From: Ampullaceana balthica
Taxonomy: Eukaryota > Mollusca > Gastropoda > Lymnaeidae
Length of the DNA: 64,000 nt
Assembly: GCA_944989445.1 (NCBI GenBank)
Contig: CALYLW010000284.1
Span: 191,001-255,000 of the forward strand
Direction: 5' to 3'
The translations under genes and the position numbers were made by a program. The first letter of the stretch is position 1; each line of letters opens with the position of its first letter. The notes beneath the pieces are model-generated. The model ran no database searches. It was not told the origin of the DNA and worked only from the letters and a program-made list of their open reading frames with translations. This document shows, piece by piece, positions 25,007 to 38,035 of this stretch.

Positions 25007-25840
25007 ATACCCCACATTGACTTTATATTAAATCCGACACCGACTTTCGATTGAAGTACTTTTGTATGATACCCCAGCATTGACATTATATTAAACCACC
25101 TTTATATGATACCCATACACTAACTTTATATTAAACCACCTTTATATGATACCCATACACTGACTTTATATTAAACCACCTTTATATGATACCCATACAC
25201 TGACTTTATATTAAATCCGACACCGACTTTCGATTGAAGTACTTTTGTATGATACCCCAGCATTGACATTATATTAAACCACCTTTATATGATACCCATA
25301 CACTGACTTTATATTAAACCACCTTTATATGATACCCATACACTGACTTTATATTAAACCACCTTTGTATGATACCCATACACTGACTTTATATTAAATC
25401 CGACACCGACTTTCGATTGAAGTACTTTTGTATGATACCCCAGCATTGACATTATATTAAACCACCTTTATATGATACCCATACACTGACTTTATATTAA
25501 ACCACCTTTATATGATACCCATACACTGACTTTATATTAAACCACCTTTATATGATACCCATACACTGACTTTATATTAAACCACCTTTATATGATACCC
25601 ATACACTGACTTTATATTAAACCACCTTTATATGATACCCATACACTGACTTTATATTAAACCACCTTTATATGATACCCATACACTGACTTTATATTAA
25701 ACCACCTTTATATGATACCCATACACTGACTTTATATTAAACCACCTTTATATGATACCCATACACTGACTTTATATTAAACCACCTTTATATGATACCC
25801 ATACACTGACTTTATATTAAACCACCTTTATATGATACCC
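25007..25840. repeat. 40-bp minisatellite with a 183-bp higher-order unit
   Basis: The basic unit is 40 bp (TTTATATTAAACCACCTTTA then TATGATACCCATACACTGAC). In the left half a variant unit containing AATCCGACACCGACTTTCGA recurs at 25031, 25214 and 25397, exactly 183 bp apart. The right half (after about 25480) is uniform 40-bp units. Left and right therefore have different expansion histories. Confidence 0.93.
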
Positions 25841-25907
25841 CAAATCATTCGTTTGCCACCACACCCATTTCTAATCTGTTCAGATGCAGTTTCTATCATG
25901 ATACCAT

Positions 25908-26190
25908 GTGGGCTCGGTGGTCGAGTGGCAGCGCGCTCGACTGGCGTACCGATGGTCACAGGTTCGAATCCATTTGAAGGCAAGGATTTGTTCCCGGGGC
26001 CTAGGGCGTCTTTGAGTCACCCAGCTCCAAATGGGTACCTAACACTAGTCAGGCGGCTGGGTAATGCGTGGAACCCACAAAGCCGTGGCCTGTGAACGCT
26101 GCATCACTTGCCAACAGATCATCTGTCATGGTTTGTGGACGCAATTATCTTCTGCATAGAAGGAGCGTCTGTATAAATAAGATAAGATAA
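25908..26190 (+). mobile_element. tRNA-derived SINE with LINE-type tail
   Basis: The head has RNA polymerase III internal promoter boxes: box A TGGTCGAGTGG at 25918-25928 and box B GGTTCGAATCC at 25961-25971. The spacing and GCGCTCGACTGG context resemble a tRNA gene, but the anticodon region and 3' acceptor stem are not preserved as a cloverleaf. About 165 bp of unrelated body follows. The tail (26138-26190) matches the 3' end of the LINE at 53630-54790, including the hairpin GACGC..GCGTC at 26138-26169 and a GATAAGATAA end. It probably moved using that LINE's reverse transcriptase. No target duplication is clear. Confidence 0.88.
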
Positions 26191-26191
26191 A

Positions 26192-26766
26192 AAATTGACT
26201 TTGTTGGACTGCTTTGTTTTGTCATGTTAACATTGACTTTGTTGGACTGCTTTGTTTTGTCATGTTAACATTGACTTTGTTGGACTGCTTTGTTTTGTCA
26301 TGTTAACATTGACTTTGTTGGACTGCTTTGTTTTGTCATGTTAACATTGACTTTGTTGGACTGCTTTGTTTTGTCATGTTAACATTGACTTTGTTGGACT
26401 GCTTTGTTTTGTCATGTTAACATTGACTTTGTTGGACTGCTTTGTTTTGTCATGTTAACATTGACTTTGTTGGACTGCTTTGTTTTGTCATGTTAACATT
26501 GACTTTGTTGGACTGCTTTGTTTTGTCATTTTAACATTGACTTTGTTGGACTGCTTTGTTTTGTCATGTTAACATTGACTTTGTTGGACTGCTTTGTTTT
26601 GTCATGTTAACATTGACTTTGTTGGACTGCTTTGTTTTGTCATGTTAACATTGACTTTGTTGGACTGCTTTGTTTTGTCATGTTAACATTGACTTTGTTG
26701 GACTGCTTTGTTTTGTCATGTTAACATTGACTTTGTTGGACTGCTTTGTTTTGTCATGTTAACATT
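26192..26766. repeat. 38-bp minisatellite, 15 copies
   Basis: The unit ATTGACTTTGTTGGACTGCT then TTGTTTTGTCATGTTAAC repeats fifteen times. Apart from one G-to-T change near 26530 the copies are identical, so homogenisation is recent. It begins directly at the end of the SINE tail. Confidence 0.95.
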
Positions 26767-27422
26767 TGAAGGACATAAGAGACTATTCTGACGATGAATT
26801 TAATCACCAAGAAAACACGGCGACGTTCTGCATGGGATAAGGATGAGAGACGAGGAAAGCACTGTAGAAAAACTAAAACTAAAAATACTATATAAGCTGA
26901 CACCGCGCCAAGTGGCATGCTTGGACAAGAGGACCCGTGTTCGTCTAAGAGCCACAAAGGTTAAATGATGATGATGTTGGGTAATCTAATCATCATAAAC
27001 TCTTCAAAATAGTTTCCTTCAAAGGTCCTCCACACCGAAGCAGACTACGTTTATAAAGTTAAAACAATTTTTTATTGATGTTTCGCGGGAACTTTAACTA
27101 CTGCATGAATGGCACTTGTGCGCCGTCGCATGAAACAGGCTCGGAACCACTGGCCTAATACGAAAACACGTGACCTGATAGTCATCTGCACTCGGCGGGA
27201 TTTATTTTGCTAACTCTATTTTTCTTACGCTTTGTTAGCTTATTCACTAGGCTGAAACAATAGCACAAGAAAACAAAGCCGAGAGATTGAATTGACTCGC
27301 TCTGGTTTAACGCGGTCCTGTCTGGCTGTCCCACAACACGCAACAGACCTTCGTTAATTCTTTTAAACACGAATGTGTTATTGTTGGCGGGGTTGAGTTA
27401 ACACTGAACGAGTTATTTAATC
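26767..27422. other. Unique spacer with a possible hAT terminus
   Basis: No gene is recognisable. GGAACCACTG at 27143-27152 matches the outer bases of the CAGTGGTTCC hAT terminus, but inner bases diverge and no partner end or target duplication is seen, so it stays tentative. Confidence 0.35.
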
Positions 27423-27600
27423 AAATGTTTCAAAGTCTCGTGTCAATGTCACTCTGTAATTTTTGTTATTAGTGTTATAGTTATAATAATACAATTGTAA
27501 ATTATAACAATAAAATGTTTCATAGTCTCATGCCAATGTCACTCTGTAATTTATGTTATGATTATTATAATAATTCAATTGCAAATTATAACTATAAAAT
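27423..27600. repeat. Two-copy tandem duplication, about 90 and 84 bp
   Basis: AAATGTTT starts copies at 27423 and 27513 and appears again at 27597. Both copies include CAATGTCACTCTGTAATTT and a run of ATAATA and AATT. They differ by several substitutions and a six-base length change, so the duplication is not recent. Confidence 0.75.
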
Positions 27601-28640
27601 GTTTACTGACGCTACAGTTGGTGGATTATACTATAAGCCCATCTGTTAGTGTTTAATTAACGTTTTCAACATACAGGTATTTCATTTGAGGTTATTCTCG
27701 CATCCTCTAAACATTTCTGTATGATGGACTTGGAGGTTAACGTTATACATTTCTAAGGCAATGACGTCTGGAATCCCACACTCTAACGAAGCTGTCTGTT
27801 AGATTGTCAAGGAACATTTTTTTTAAAAAAGGGGGTGGGGGGCTATAGAACTATTTGAAAGTGCTTTTTGTGCTGGGGCTAGTTGCAAGACCATCCGAAA
27901 ATATGGTGTTTTTTAAATCCCTGTGACTGTGTGGATCTGTCTGTTTATCAAAAGATTTGAAGACTGGAAGATTTGAAGACCGGTAGATTTGGAGGCTGGT
28001 TCTCCGAACAATACAGATATTATATTGTGAGTCTTCCGTGGGGATGAAATAGTAAAAGTTTAGGCTCGACGACTTCTCCTTTGTTTTCTTATCTACTAAT
28101 AAATTCCAAGCTTATATCACATCCTCGTTGTTTCGATGTTTATCCCAGTCCTTTAGTTTGCAGAGCTGTTCGGCTTGGTATTTACAAGTGGGCGTGTTCT
28201 CCCCCTTGGTCACCAGCCCTGAATGTTGTAAATCATGACCACGTAGTTGATATTGTTGTATGTCATTGGTCACTTAGGTTGTAGTTTGTTGTCATTTACT
28301 TATTTAAATGTGTATTTTAATTTTATTTCTTTATCTTACAGGTTTACCTTTTCAGTGCCGTCTCCGCTGTGTACCTCTACTTGTTCAGGTAAGTTCTTTA
28401 GATGTTATTCCTCTTTTCGCCGTTCCACATTTTTTCTCTACCACTCTCCTTATTTATTTTTCTCGTTTTCCGATAATTTCCCTCGTAAGTAATCTCTACA
28501 GATTCTCACGTGTCCACTCTTCTGGTCAAAGTTGCTCTCTATTTAAACTATAGTTCTAGCACTCACTATCCTATCATAAAAACTCTCCGAGCCCCTCGAT
28601 ATTTCTCTCTGTCTCCTCCATATACGTAGTGTCTTTAAAT
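27601..28640. other. Unique spacer, no gene seen
   Basis: Mixed composition with pyrimidine-rich stretches from 28300 to 28500. Open frames up to 81 codons show no recognisable domain. Confidence 0.4.
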
Positions 28641-28720
28641 ACCAAAAAATATTATGATTCCTCCCCCACCCCACCCTAATACCAAAAAATATTATGATTC
28701 CTCCCCCACCCCACCCTAAT
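28641..28720. repeat. 40-bp perfect duplication
   Basis: Two identical head-to-tail copies beginning ACCAAAAAATATTATGATTC and ending CCACCCTAAT. Confidence 0.9.
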
Positions 28721-28915
28721 AATATTTCTATTCCTAGAACGAAACTTTTAATTTGTCCCGCTCTTTTAGCTAATTATATAAATAACGATGGATAAAGATT
28801 GTGTAATGTATGGTAGAGATGGTGATGGTAGAGATATAAGATGATTGGTGGGGAGATGACCAGTCTTGGTATTTGATGATGTTATCAGTTTGGGGTGTCG
28901 GGTGGTGCAGGTTTT

Positions 28916-29452
28916 GGTAGCTACCTCATGTGCACTAGCCGCGCCTAATCCCTGCGTGGGGAATATTGTTGCTACTACCTTTTGTGCACTAGCCGCGCCT
29001 AATCCCTGCGTGGGGAATATTGTTGCTACTACCTTTTGTGCACTAGCCGCGCCTAATCCCTGTGTGTGTGTGTGGGGGGGGTATTTTTGTTGCTATCTTA
29101 TGTGCACTAGCAGCGCCTAATCCACTGTTTGGGGGTAGTGTTGTTGCTTGCTACCTTATGTGCACTAGCAGTGCCTAATCCACTGTTTGGGGGTAGTGTT
29201 GTTGCTACCTTATGTGCACTAGCAGCGCCTAATCCACTGTTTGGGGGTAGTGTTGTTGCTTGCTACCTTATGTGCACTAGCAGCGCCTAATCCACTGTTT
29301 GGGGGTAGTGTTGTTGCTACCTTATGTGCACTAGCAGTGCCTAATCCACTGTTTGGGGGTAGTGTTGTTGCTACATATTGTGCACTGATCGCGTCTTATC
29401 CTTGCGTGTGGGGTATTGGTGTTGTTACATTATGTGCACTGGCCGTGCCTAA
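28916..29452. repeat. 54/58-bp minisatellite, about 10 copies
   Basis: The unit contains TATGTGCACTAGCAGCGCCT, then AATCCACTGTTTGGGGGTAGTG. Some copies carry GTTGCTTG instead of GTTG, adding 4 bp. The first three units and the last two are more diverged (CCGCGCC, GATCGCG, GGCCGTG). Confidence 0.9.
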
Positions 29453-30337
29453 TCCCCCGTGGAAAGCAAGACGCGATGTTATGACATTGAGGAGCTCCAG
29501 AGAGACTGGCAGTGAAACAATCCAAGCCGACAAGCCGTGATCACAGAGGTGACGTGTGGCCTGTTTTAACAAATGTTATATTGTCATTATTATTTTTGTA
29601 TTTCTTGTTTTCTGTCAAATCACGAGAGGAGGGGGCAGATAAGTGTGATGGAAGGAAAGATAACCGTGACCGTGGTGGGGAGTGGGGTGGCGGCACAAAT
29701 AATTTCCAGGGAAAAAGAAAGTGTTTTTGAGTGTTCTTTGTTTTGTTTTTTGGAAATAAGAAGAAGCTCCAGTGATCTGCTTCTAATCTGCTGCCGGTTT
29801 TCAGTTTCACCAACACCGTCCATTTCTAGCTAGCACGCGCCCTCGGAACACAGCATTCTCTCTAAAACTCACACTCACTTGACAGCATCCTGGAAACACT
29901 AGCCGGTTAAGCCCGGAGAGTGCTCGAATCTCACCAGGAATCCTCACCTCAGGAACTCAACCTACTGCTGGCCGACACCATCCTAAATAACGTCATTATC
30001 CCGCCAGCACCTTGTACCTCATACACCAATGGTAAACAGCTCTGTCGGCTCTGTGCTGTGCTGCATTCTGACCTAAGTGCTGATTTTAATTATTATTATT
30101 TTTTAAGAAGTCACTACTATTTTGAGAAATACTGAAAGTTATTCCCAGTTTTTTAAGTAAAAAAATTAAAATGACAAAAGTTCAAATCTCGGTTAAACAA
30201 CGCAAAGATCAGAATGTTCACATTCACTCTTTCGTTCTATCAAATTGTTTATATCATATATGTATGATAATCCATTTGTTTGTCCTCAGAAAGCTTAAGT
30301 TCGACCTATTCATCATTATCATCATCATCTATATCTT
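29453..30337. other. Unique spacer, no gene seen
   Basis: No recognisable gene. Short open frames in this stretch are on both strands and overlap one another. Confidence 0.4.
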
Positions 30338-30381
<44 letters not shown>

Positions 30382-30470
30382 TCTCTCTCTCGCCCTCCCT
30401 CTCTCTCTCTCGCCCTCTCCCTCCCTCTCCCTCTCTCCCTCTCTCTATCCCTCTCTCTCTCCCTCTCCCT

Positions 30471-30517
<47 letters not shown>

Positions 30518-30556
30518 GTCCCCGCCCCCCCCCCACTATTCGTCTCTCTCTCGTTG
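30338..30556. repeat. (CT)n/(CCCT)n polypyrimidine microsatellite
   Basis: About 200 bp of almost pure pyrimidine (CTCTCT, CCCTCT), interrupted near 30515 by GTTGTCCCCGCCCCCC. Long mirror-symmetric polypyrimidine can form triplex DNA. A short CA repeat follows at about 30650-30682. Confidence 0.93.
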
Positions 30557-33500
30557 TCTTTATCTCTTCCGTCCTCACTTCCAAAAAGTCAAAACCTAAT
30601 GTTCAATGCCATCTAACCTTCACCTTACCTCTCCACCACCAAAACTGGACACACACACACACAGACACACACACACACACAACCACGAATGGCACACACA
30701 CGGCAAGAACCAGAGACTAAGCTAATCTGTGTGAGTGGGTTTCTGGTCGGTATTTTTCCTCATTACCCAAATCAACAAGGGACCAGGTTTCTGTCTAAAC
30801 ATAACATGCTATGGCACTTCGGGCTCGGACCAAAAAATTGCTTATGTTTTCTTGGCCAGGGAAAAGGTGCGTGTGTGTGGGAGGGGGGCCTCGGCCCCGT
30901 AAAAACATATATTTTTTTGTTGGGGGGGGGCTATGAAAAACTGTGCATGGGGGGGGAAGGGGGCTTGGGTCCTGATATTGCTTTTTTCGGTGCAAAGTTA
31001 TGGTGTTGTTTTTGTTGTTGTTTTTTCGGTGGGAGTCTTCCAAAATTGGTTCTTTTGGTTGTGCCAAAGGGTTGTGTTTGTGTTTGTGAAGGTAAAAGCG
31101 GTATCTGACCCCAAAAATATCTTATTTTGTCTTGGTAAATAAAAATGTGTGTGTGGGTAAGAGGGTGGGGGCGGGCGCTCAGTGGGGATGGGATAACGTG
31201 GATAATTTGAGAGGCCAAGGTTGAAGATACGGGTTAACGAGGCAAATTAAGAACTGCGTGTTGAGACTAGACGTGATCGGCTGTATACAGCAACACAAAA
31301 CATGATGATCGGCGATTTGTTGAAGACATGTCCGGGAAGTCAGGATACGAGTACCAACGTTTTTGTTTCGAACTGTCAGTCGTGTCACAGCTGGTTTATT
31401 TTAACACCATTGTATTACTATAACAATTTTAAAACTCTGTAAAAAGACAAGAGACACAAACTAATTGTGTGATTAAAACAATACATTAAAGCTTTATTAA
31501 TAGACAAATGCCTTCATCAGTACAAATAAATAAATACAAGTATTAAGTTAAATTAACATTTTGTATCACCTACTATACTATGAAAAAAAAATTAAGTTGA
31601 GATTTTAAAAAATATCAGATACTTATTTGACTAATTTTTTAACATTTGAACGTTTTAGACTTGTGTGAAATAAACATTTTGTTTAGTACCCGCGAGCTTT
31701 TACTTTTCCCCACCCCTTGTTGTCTGTGCAATCTTTCAAACTATAGACTATGTCACATCACCTGCTCACCACTTGAAACATTCCGCCTTGGTTCATCGGT
31801 TACAGTTATGGATGAGGATTAATGATTTTCATTTGTTTAAAATTAGTGAAGTTGTCATTAGATGAAGTTAAACATAAAAAATAATTAGGAAAGAAAATAA
31901 AATAAATATTTTTTGCTATAGGAAAATAATTGAATCAGCCTTTTATCTTGATTAAGAAATTCTGTCGCTTGTTCTCCGGTTCTCCCGAAACCTACAAGTG
32001 ACGTCACGTTTATGATATTTACATAAATACCATTCTGACCAAAGACTTTGAAACGCCATTTTGTTGGCGACTGGAAGAATGAGTACAGTTTGCTATGATT
32101 TGACCTGGTTCATGGTGTGTCGTAGAGCTGGCACTGAGTAATTGACATAAGATCAGTTGATTTAAACACGATTTTAGCTTTATGTCATCATTTAAACTTC
32201 TCTTATTCAGTTTGAATGAAGCTAACACCGAGTTGTTGCTTTTTCCCGACATCGTTTGTCAACAATCTTGTGACAACCTTAGGACCCCGCTGGTACTAAA
32301 TACAAGCACGTCGAGGATAGGTAGTTTGGTCGTTGGGAGCAAGAACCAATTGAACTGGTAATTCTGTAACATCAGAGCAATGTCTTTTGTTTCGGATCTT
32401 TCAATGCCGTCCCCGGGGCCATTCAACCCCATGACCCACGTCTCATCAGCTCATTGGACCCACCCGATTGGTGAGGTCATTATACGATGACGTCCTTAAA
32501 AGCATTTTCTCGGCCAGCCATTGAAGCACCTTCTTGAGGTGTCCTGGGCGGCTCAACTTTGCCTCATACCCGCCACCTCCCCGTTTAAAAAGCCGCCGGC
32601 TATGTAATCCCAGCCTGATTTTCCAAATTACAGTGGCGGAAGTTGGCCGATTGTTTCCCTAGTGAGTCCCCCATAATGCCTTGAGTGGGCCATGGGCGTC
32701 AACATGCCGTTCCGCCGCCTCACCAGTTTGCCAGTACGTGTTAGCCGATATTTTAATTTTCTGAGCATTCAGTTTTCCGTCACGGTCCGTACTAAATGTA
32801 TGGCTCGCCCGCTTTCTTCCCGGGGTGCCAGACATGCACCGAATGATACGCCCGGCGGGCAGCTCCACGACGGAGGGGAGGGGGTTCCCTGTTTTTGTCA
32901 CTCGATATCATCATTTCCTCGGCACCGGCTCGTCAAGTGCACTGGTCCTCGTTTTGTCACTTCGCGCCACACCATAATGCCTGAGATGAAGCCGTTCGCG
33001 GTGGACAATCGGACAGCTTTCTTCCATTGACACGAGGCGCGCCCCTCGAGTGGCCCAGCGGTGAGATATGTCATTGTTTCTCAACCGTGCACCGCACCTG
33101 TATGAGGCGTGAACACACTCATTCGAGGCTGTAAAAAACCAGACGTTGCCTCATGATTTGATGCGAGTCGTCTTTTTATTTAGGAAAACGAGTTGATGGA
33201 AGTGGTGATAGGATGCTCAATTCTGAGGTCGGTAACCGCCATATCGCTTCTCGTACTGTTGATATTTGTATATTAGTTTTATTTTATAAATCAAGTCTAC
33301 TAATAATGCATTTCCTGATTTACACAGCAGTGACAAAATCAAATGAGAGTGTGTTTGACTTTTCTTTATTATTATTGTTAAAAATATGTTAAGACCCACT
33401 ACACTGGCTTACGTTTAAGTTTAGAGCATTTGTTTCGTGTTGAGCCAAAAGGATCACTCGAATATTTTGTTCATATCTTAAATACCCGAATTCTATTATA

Positions 33501-34813
33501 AACAGATTTTCCCCCGTTAAATGAAAGACTACACCGTACAGCTGTTTAGGTAAACGTCGGGATTTCAAGGCAAAAATGAGGAACTTAACAAACGGACATG
33601 TCCTTATAAGTAAATGATTTTTTCAAGAAGAACGGCAACCTCTCATGTTAACAGTTTTGATTACCTGTTGTGAACAACACGAAGAGTCTTTCGGGCCTCT
33701 TCTGATCAACACGTTCTGATTCAGTATAAACACGTTTTGTCCATTAAAAAGCGCTAGAGCCCTCATTATATACCCCCCCCCCTCTCCACACACACGTGGT
33801 ATGGCATTAGAATCCCCAATGCACACCTTGGATTCCTTGGAGCATGAAACACCTAAGCCACCATTGTGTGCACTCTCCACACACCCCACACGCTTCGGGC
33901 GCGCCACAGGAAAGTCTCCGTATCGCACGATGGTTTGCGTATTATTTATCGGACCAGCCTAATTTATGGCCATGTGCACCACGGCTCGTGAATCGCCGGG
34001 TTGGCATCCGCCTTTGTCTCGCGGGCCCGCCGTAGCCCAGTTTATCGACTCTCGAGTTTGAGACGGGATCCGCCTGCTGGTCGTTTGGCCCACGGGGTCT
34101 AAGCTACAAGTGATGTCTCGTCTTGTCGAGCCCGGGGACAGGTCTGTCATTTTGCAATAATTCCCGCTGGTTGCGCCCCCCCCCGAGGGGACACTGTGTG
34201 AGCGCGCAACACCTTCCACCATTGTGATCTGAAACCCGGGCACCGTTCTGTATGACCGTGGATCACCTGAAGTGCTCAAGAGTTTTAGCGCTAATTGTGT
34301 CTCTCGGCGAACTCTTTCAATCTCATCTTGCCGAAAGAAAACTTTGCCGTGAAACCAAAAGTGCGTGGAAAAGATCCCCTTATGCGATCTGTTGTCATTT
34401 TAACCGTTGTAAGAGAATTGAAGTGAAATGGACCGTATTCGAAATGAGACGAGAATACCTATAAGCCACTTGATGACGCTGAATTTCCCTCGGATGCCAT
34501 GCCCTGTAGTGTTGTCGCGGCAGTGTGATAGGATGAGCTGGGAGAAGTCTCTTCAGTTCAACACTTAAACTACTCAGACCCAATGTTTATTGTGTTCACA
34601 CTGTAAGAAAGAAATACTTTAGTCTTGGTAAAGCTGTTGAGTCTTTGGCGTATTTTAAAAGAATTTAAACTATAAAATCAAATCCCTTTCTTCTATTTAT
34701 TTGAGGCCCACGATCAATATTCAGATCATTTTGGCTCCTGTGAAAAGTGGAGTTTCTGCATAAATGTCCATGAAGACATTGCTTTTTTTGGGCTTGCCCA
34801 GCGGCTTGTGAGT
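30557..34813. other. Long low-repeat stretch, no gene recognised
   Basis: This 4.2 kb is mostly unique. 30830-31170 has G runs and several poly-T runs. 31390-31960 is AT-rich. 32280-33070 and 33850-34260 are more GC-rich, with overlapping open frames up to 112 codons on both strands. I recognise none as a known protein and see no exon pattern I can defend, so host regulatory or coding DNA here is possible but unsupported. Confidence 0.4.
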
Positions 34814-34985
34814 GACTGGAGGTGGGGAACAGGCGGTAATAGACACAAATATACTTAGTAGGTCTGGTCATTGGGTATGTGTGATTGGAGGTTGGGGAAC
34901 AGGCGACAATAGACACAAATATACTTAGTAGGTCTGGTCAGTGGGTATGTGTGACTGGAGGTTGGGGAACAGGCGACAATATACT
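34814..34985. repeat. 70-bp tandem repeat, about 2.5 copies
   Basis: GACTGGAGG or GATTGGAGG begins copies at 34814, 34883 and 34953, each followed by GGGGAACAGGCG and, in full copies, ACAAATATACTTAGTAGGTC. Confidence 0.88.
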
Positions 34986-36019
34986 AAACTGCTCCCATTA
35001 GAAACTTATTCTAGTCACTAACTGTCCTTGGCAGGAATGAGGAGCTCCTTTATTGTGTAAGAAATGAACAAAGATTTAAACTATTTATAATATATATCAA
35101 CCCACAATGCTGCTGGATCTCAGAATAAATAACCCTGTAAGTTGGCGTTTGCTCCCTTAAAGGCCCGTTAATTTATGCATTTTTAAAAAATACTATTGGA
35201 CACTGTAAACGTTGCTATTGCGTATCGAATCCATCATTGTTAACTGAATACCGCGAATATGCCAATCGACTACCTCTTTCTCTTATATCGAGCATCGCGT
35301 TACCGTTGACCCATTGTGTCGTTAATAAATAACGAATACATCTGTATTCAAAAAAACAGTATCACCCCGCATTAAGCATGACTCTAAATATTTGAAGACG
35401 ATAAACTCGTCACATAATAGTCACCGTGACCAGACATGATATGACCAGACAAGTAAACCTAATTCTATCATGATCTTCCAGGCATTATCTAAAACTAGTT
35501 GGATACGTGGTCTTAAAGTTATCCTATTGCCAATGGAAAAATTAGCAAAAAAGGATAACCTATAACTATAAGAGAAATCTCATAAAAACGAAATAATGAA
35601 TTGTGAATGAAAGCTTTCAATAGAATTTGATTCTCCTATGAAAGTGGGGGTTTATGATTTGTGAGATAGCACTGAAGCGAAGTCTTGGAGTGTGGGAAGG
35701 GAAGTGGGCTAAGGAAATAAGACTACTCGGAAATGACAGTTTTACAACGGTCGTGTGGGCTAGGATGTCATTCTCTATGGGATGACAGGCCTCGATGACA
35801 CGTCTCGGTCTCACGGTGTCAGCTCTTTTCCATGGCTTTTATTGTCGGATTCCAGTTGTCATTTGTTATCCCTGAGCTTTGGCCGTTTTTAAACGTGACG
35901 CAGTCAACCGTGCATGCTCATCTTGACGCAGTGATCCGTGCATGCCTGTTGACATGCCGTCTAACACCACCGGCCGCGGCCATTGTGAGTATGTCAAAGA
36001 CGGTTGCGGCGAGTAAGGC
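34986..36019. other. Unique spacer, no gene seen
   Basis: AT-rich at first, more balanced after 35700. No recognisable gene or repeat. Confidence 0.4.
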
Positions 36020-36372
36020 AGATAATATCAAAACATGTGACAGGGCAGAGTGGTGACGTGGGAACTTGCGACATGGTAGAATTGTGACTTGGGAATGTGT
36101 GACATGGCAAAGAGGTGGGATAAAACATATGACAGAAAGGTGACAAAGCATGTGACAGGGCAGGATGGTGACATAAAGCATGTGACAGAGCAGAGAAGTT
36201 ACCTAAAACATGTGACTGGGCAGAATGGTGACTTGGGAATGTGTGACATGGCAAAAAGGTGGTATAACACATGACAGAGCAGAAAGGGGACATAAATCTT
36301 GTGACAGGACAGAGAGGTGACATAAAACATGTGAAACAGCAGAATGGTGGCATGAAAATATATGTCATGGCA
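36020..36372. repeat. Degenerate ~30-bp minisatellite
   Basis: Loose repeats of ACATGTGACAGGGCAGAGTGGTGAC-like sequence with variants such as TTGGGAATGTGTGACATGGC, which occurs twice. Units vary in length and base content, so the array is old. It stops just before the hAT terminus at 36381. Confidence 0.75.
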
Positions 36373-37084
36373 GCGTGGTTCAGTGGTTCCCAAAGTGGTC
36401 CCTGTGGACCCCCATGGGTCCCCGGTACAATTCATGGCGTCCGTGGAAAATTAACTTTGATTTGGGGGTCCCCGAACAACGCCACAAGGTTTCATATAAA
36501 ATAATAAAATTGTGATCCATTTTTATTATTATGGAAATAAAAATAAATAATAAATAAAATAGTATCTGACTGTTTTTTCTACTAATTAAATACCAAAGTA
36601 TAAGCTATCAGTCATGGAGTACAATGTTGCCTTACCTAGAAAAGGAAGTAGAACTACGGTAATTTCCACATCTATAACTTATCAAAATATTTGGTTTATT
36701 GAAAGGTCAAGTTTGATGCGCAAAACATGCGATATTCTTTAAGTAGGTCAGAAAAATATTTTTTTAACGTGAATCAACTAGGGTTGAAAGGTTGGATAAT
36801 TTTCTATGTGTTTGGAAGTTACATGTATATTTATCTAAATTTTATCCTATCATCAAATATTTTTTCCCAAGGGCTCGACTGCAGCATTCCATTGCAAAAT
36901 TTAATAATTATTAACAGTTCCTTGTTACATCAGATAAGAGAATGAGTGAGCTGAAGAAAAAATTCCGACAATATGGTGTTGAATGTTTGAAGTATGGCTA
37001 AATGATGTTTGGAAACATATACGTAAGGTGAAATGTTATTTACTGAATTAAAAAGATTTTCTGAAGTTAAAGACCTTTTACTTT

Positions 37085-38035
37085 TTGGCATACTTAAAAC
37101 AAGCTGTACCAAATGTATTTTCAGTACATTGTGTCATTCATCGACAGCAGTCATTCGCAATAAATCTTAGTGAAAGTTTGCATTTGTTTCTATATTATGT
37201 CATTAGATCTGTTAATCAAATCAAAAGGAATGCCTTCAATGAGAGATTATTTGGTCAACACTGTTTGGAGTATGGAGAAGACTATAATCGTTGACTTATT
37301 CACACAGAAGTACGTTGTTTATCAACAGGTACATATTTAAATCGATTTTATTTTGATTAAGTGTTGGAATTCCTGGAATGCAAACACAATGATTTGCGAC
37401 AAAATTAACTCAGAAATGACATATCCTTTATGAATTATTTATTTGTCAAATTTAACTAAGCTAATTTGAAACTACAAAGTGACCAGTTAAATTTAATCAA
37501 AACTTAAAGCATGATATGCGTTTGTTGCAAACCTTTTTCTGTACAAACAAAACTTGTGAAAAGAAGAATGTTCTCAGTTTCCTAATCTTTCGAAATTGTA
37601 AAATAGAGATCAAGATTTTCTTGCTTACTGTAAACACTTACTTTGGCTCTTTATGTAATCTGAACCAAAGATTTGAAGACATTCTTCACTTGGATATTCA
37701 CAACTGGCAGTTGAATCCTTTTGCGCGTAGACAAACTTAGATCCCAGTTACAGATGAATCCTTACTGATACAGGAGCAGCTTATTGAAATATCCACAAAT
37801 TAGGAACTGAAACCAATGTTTGAACAAGGATACCAAAAATTATGGTTACAAAAACAGATCCCAATTTTATATCCTGCATTATGGGTTATTGAACAGAAGT
37901 TGTTGAATGCTTTCCATCTTCCCATTTGGTAGAACAAAGATTCAGTGCCGTTATGAACCTCATCTCAAAAATAAAAACCGACTAGAAATTAGTGCTCATG
38001 GGGATTTGCGGTTGCTACTCCAAAAAATTGAGTGA
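37085..38035 (+). pseudogene. Broken hAT transposase
   Basis: The first recognisable stretch contains PNVFSVHCVIHRQQ, matching the HC..HR region of ZBED5/SCAND3-type hAT transposases. An in-frame stop at 37292-37294 is followed by LIHTEVRCLSTGTYLNRF, the equivalent of the conserved HTEVRWLSRG motif. The end has FPSSHLVEQRFSAVMNLISK and, after a frameshift near 37970, NRLEISAHGDLRLLLQKIE. That is the C-terminal dimerisation region. The segment between carries further stops and shifts. It is a non-functional fossil; family membership comes from motif recall, not a search. Confidence 0.8.

Noticed and set aside
25911..25985. Stand-alone tRNA gene
   Set aside because: Boxes A and B are present but no acceptor stem closes the cloverleaf, and the sequence continues into a SINE body and LINE-type tail.
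27143..27152. Third full hAT element with the CAGTGGTTCC terminus
   Set aside because: Only ten outer bases match; no partner end, inner motif or 8-bp duplication was found.
33045..33075. Pol III box A-like TGGCCCAGCGG as a tRNA or SINE
   Set aside because: No box B follows at a suitable distance and no cloverleaf can be drawn.
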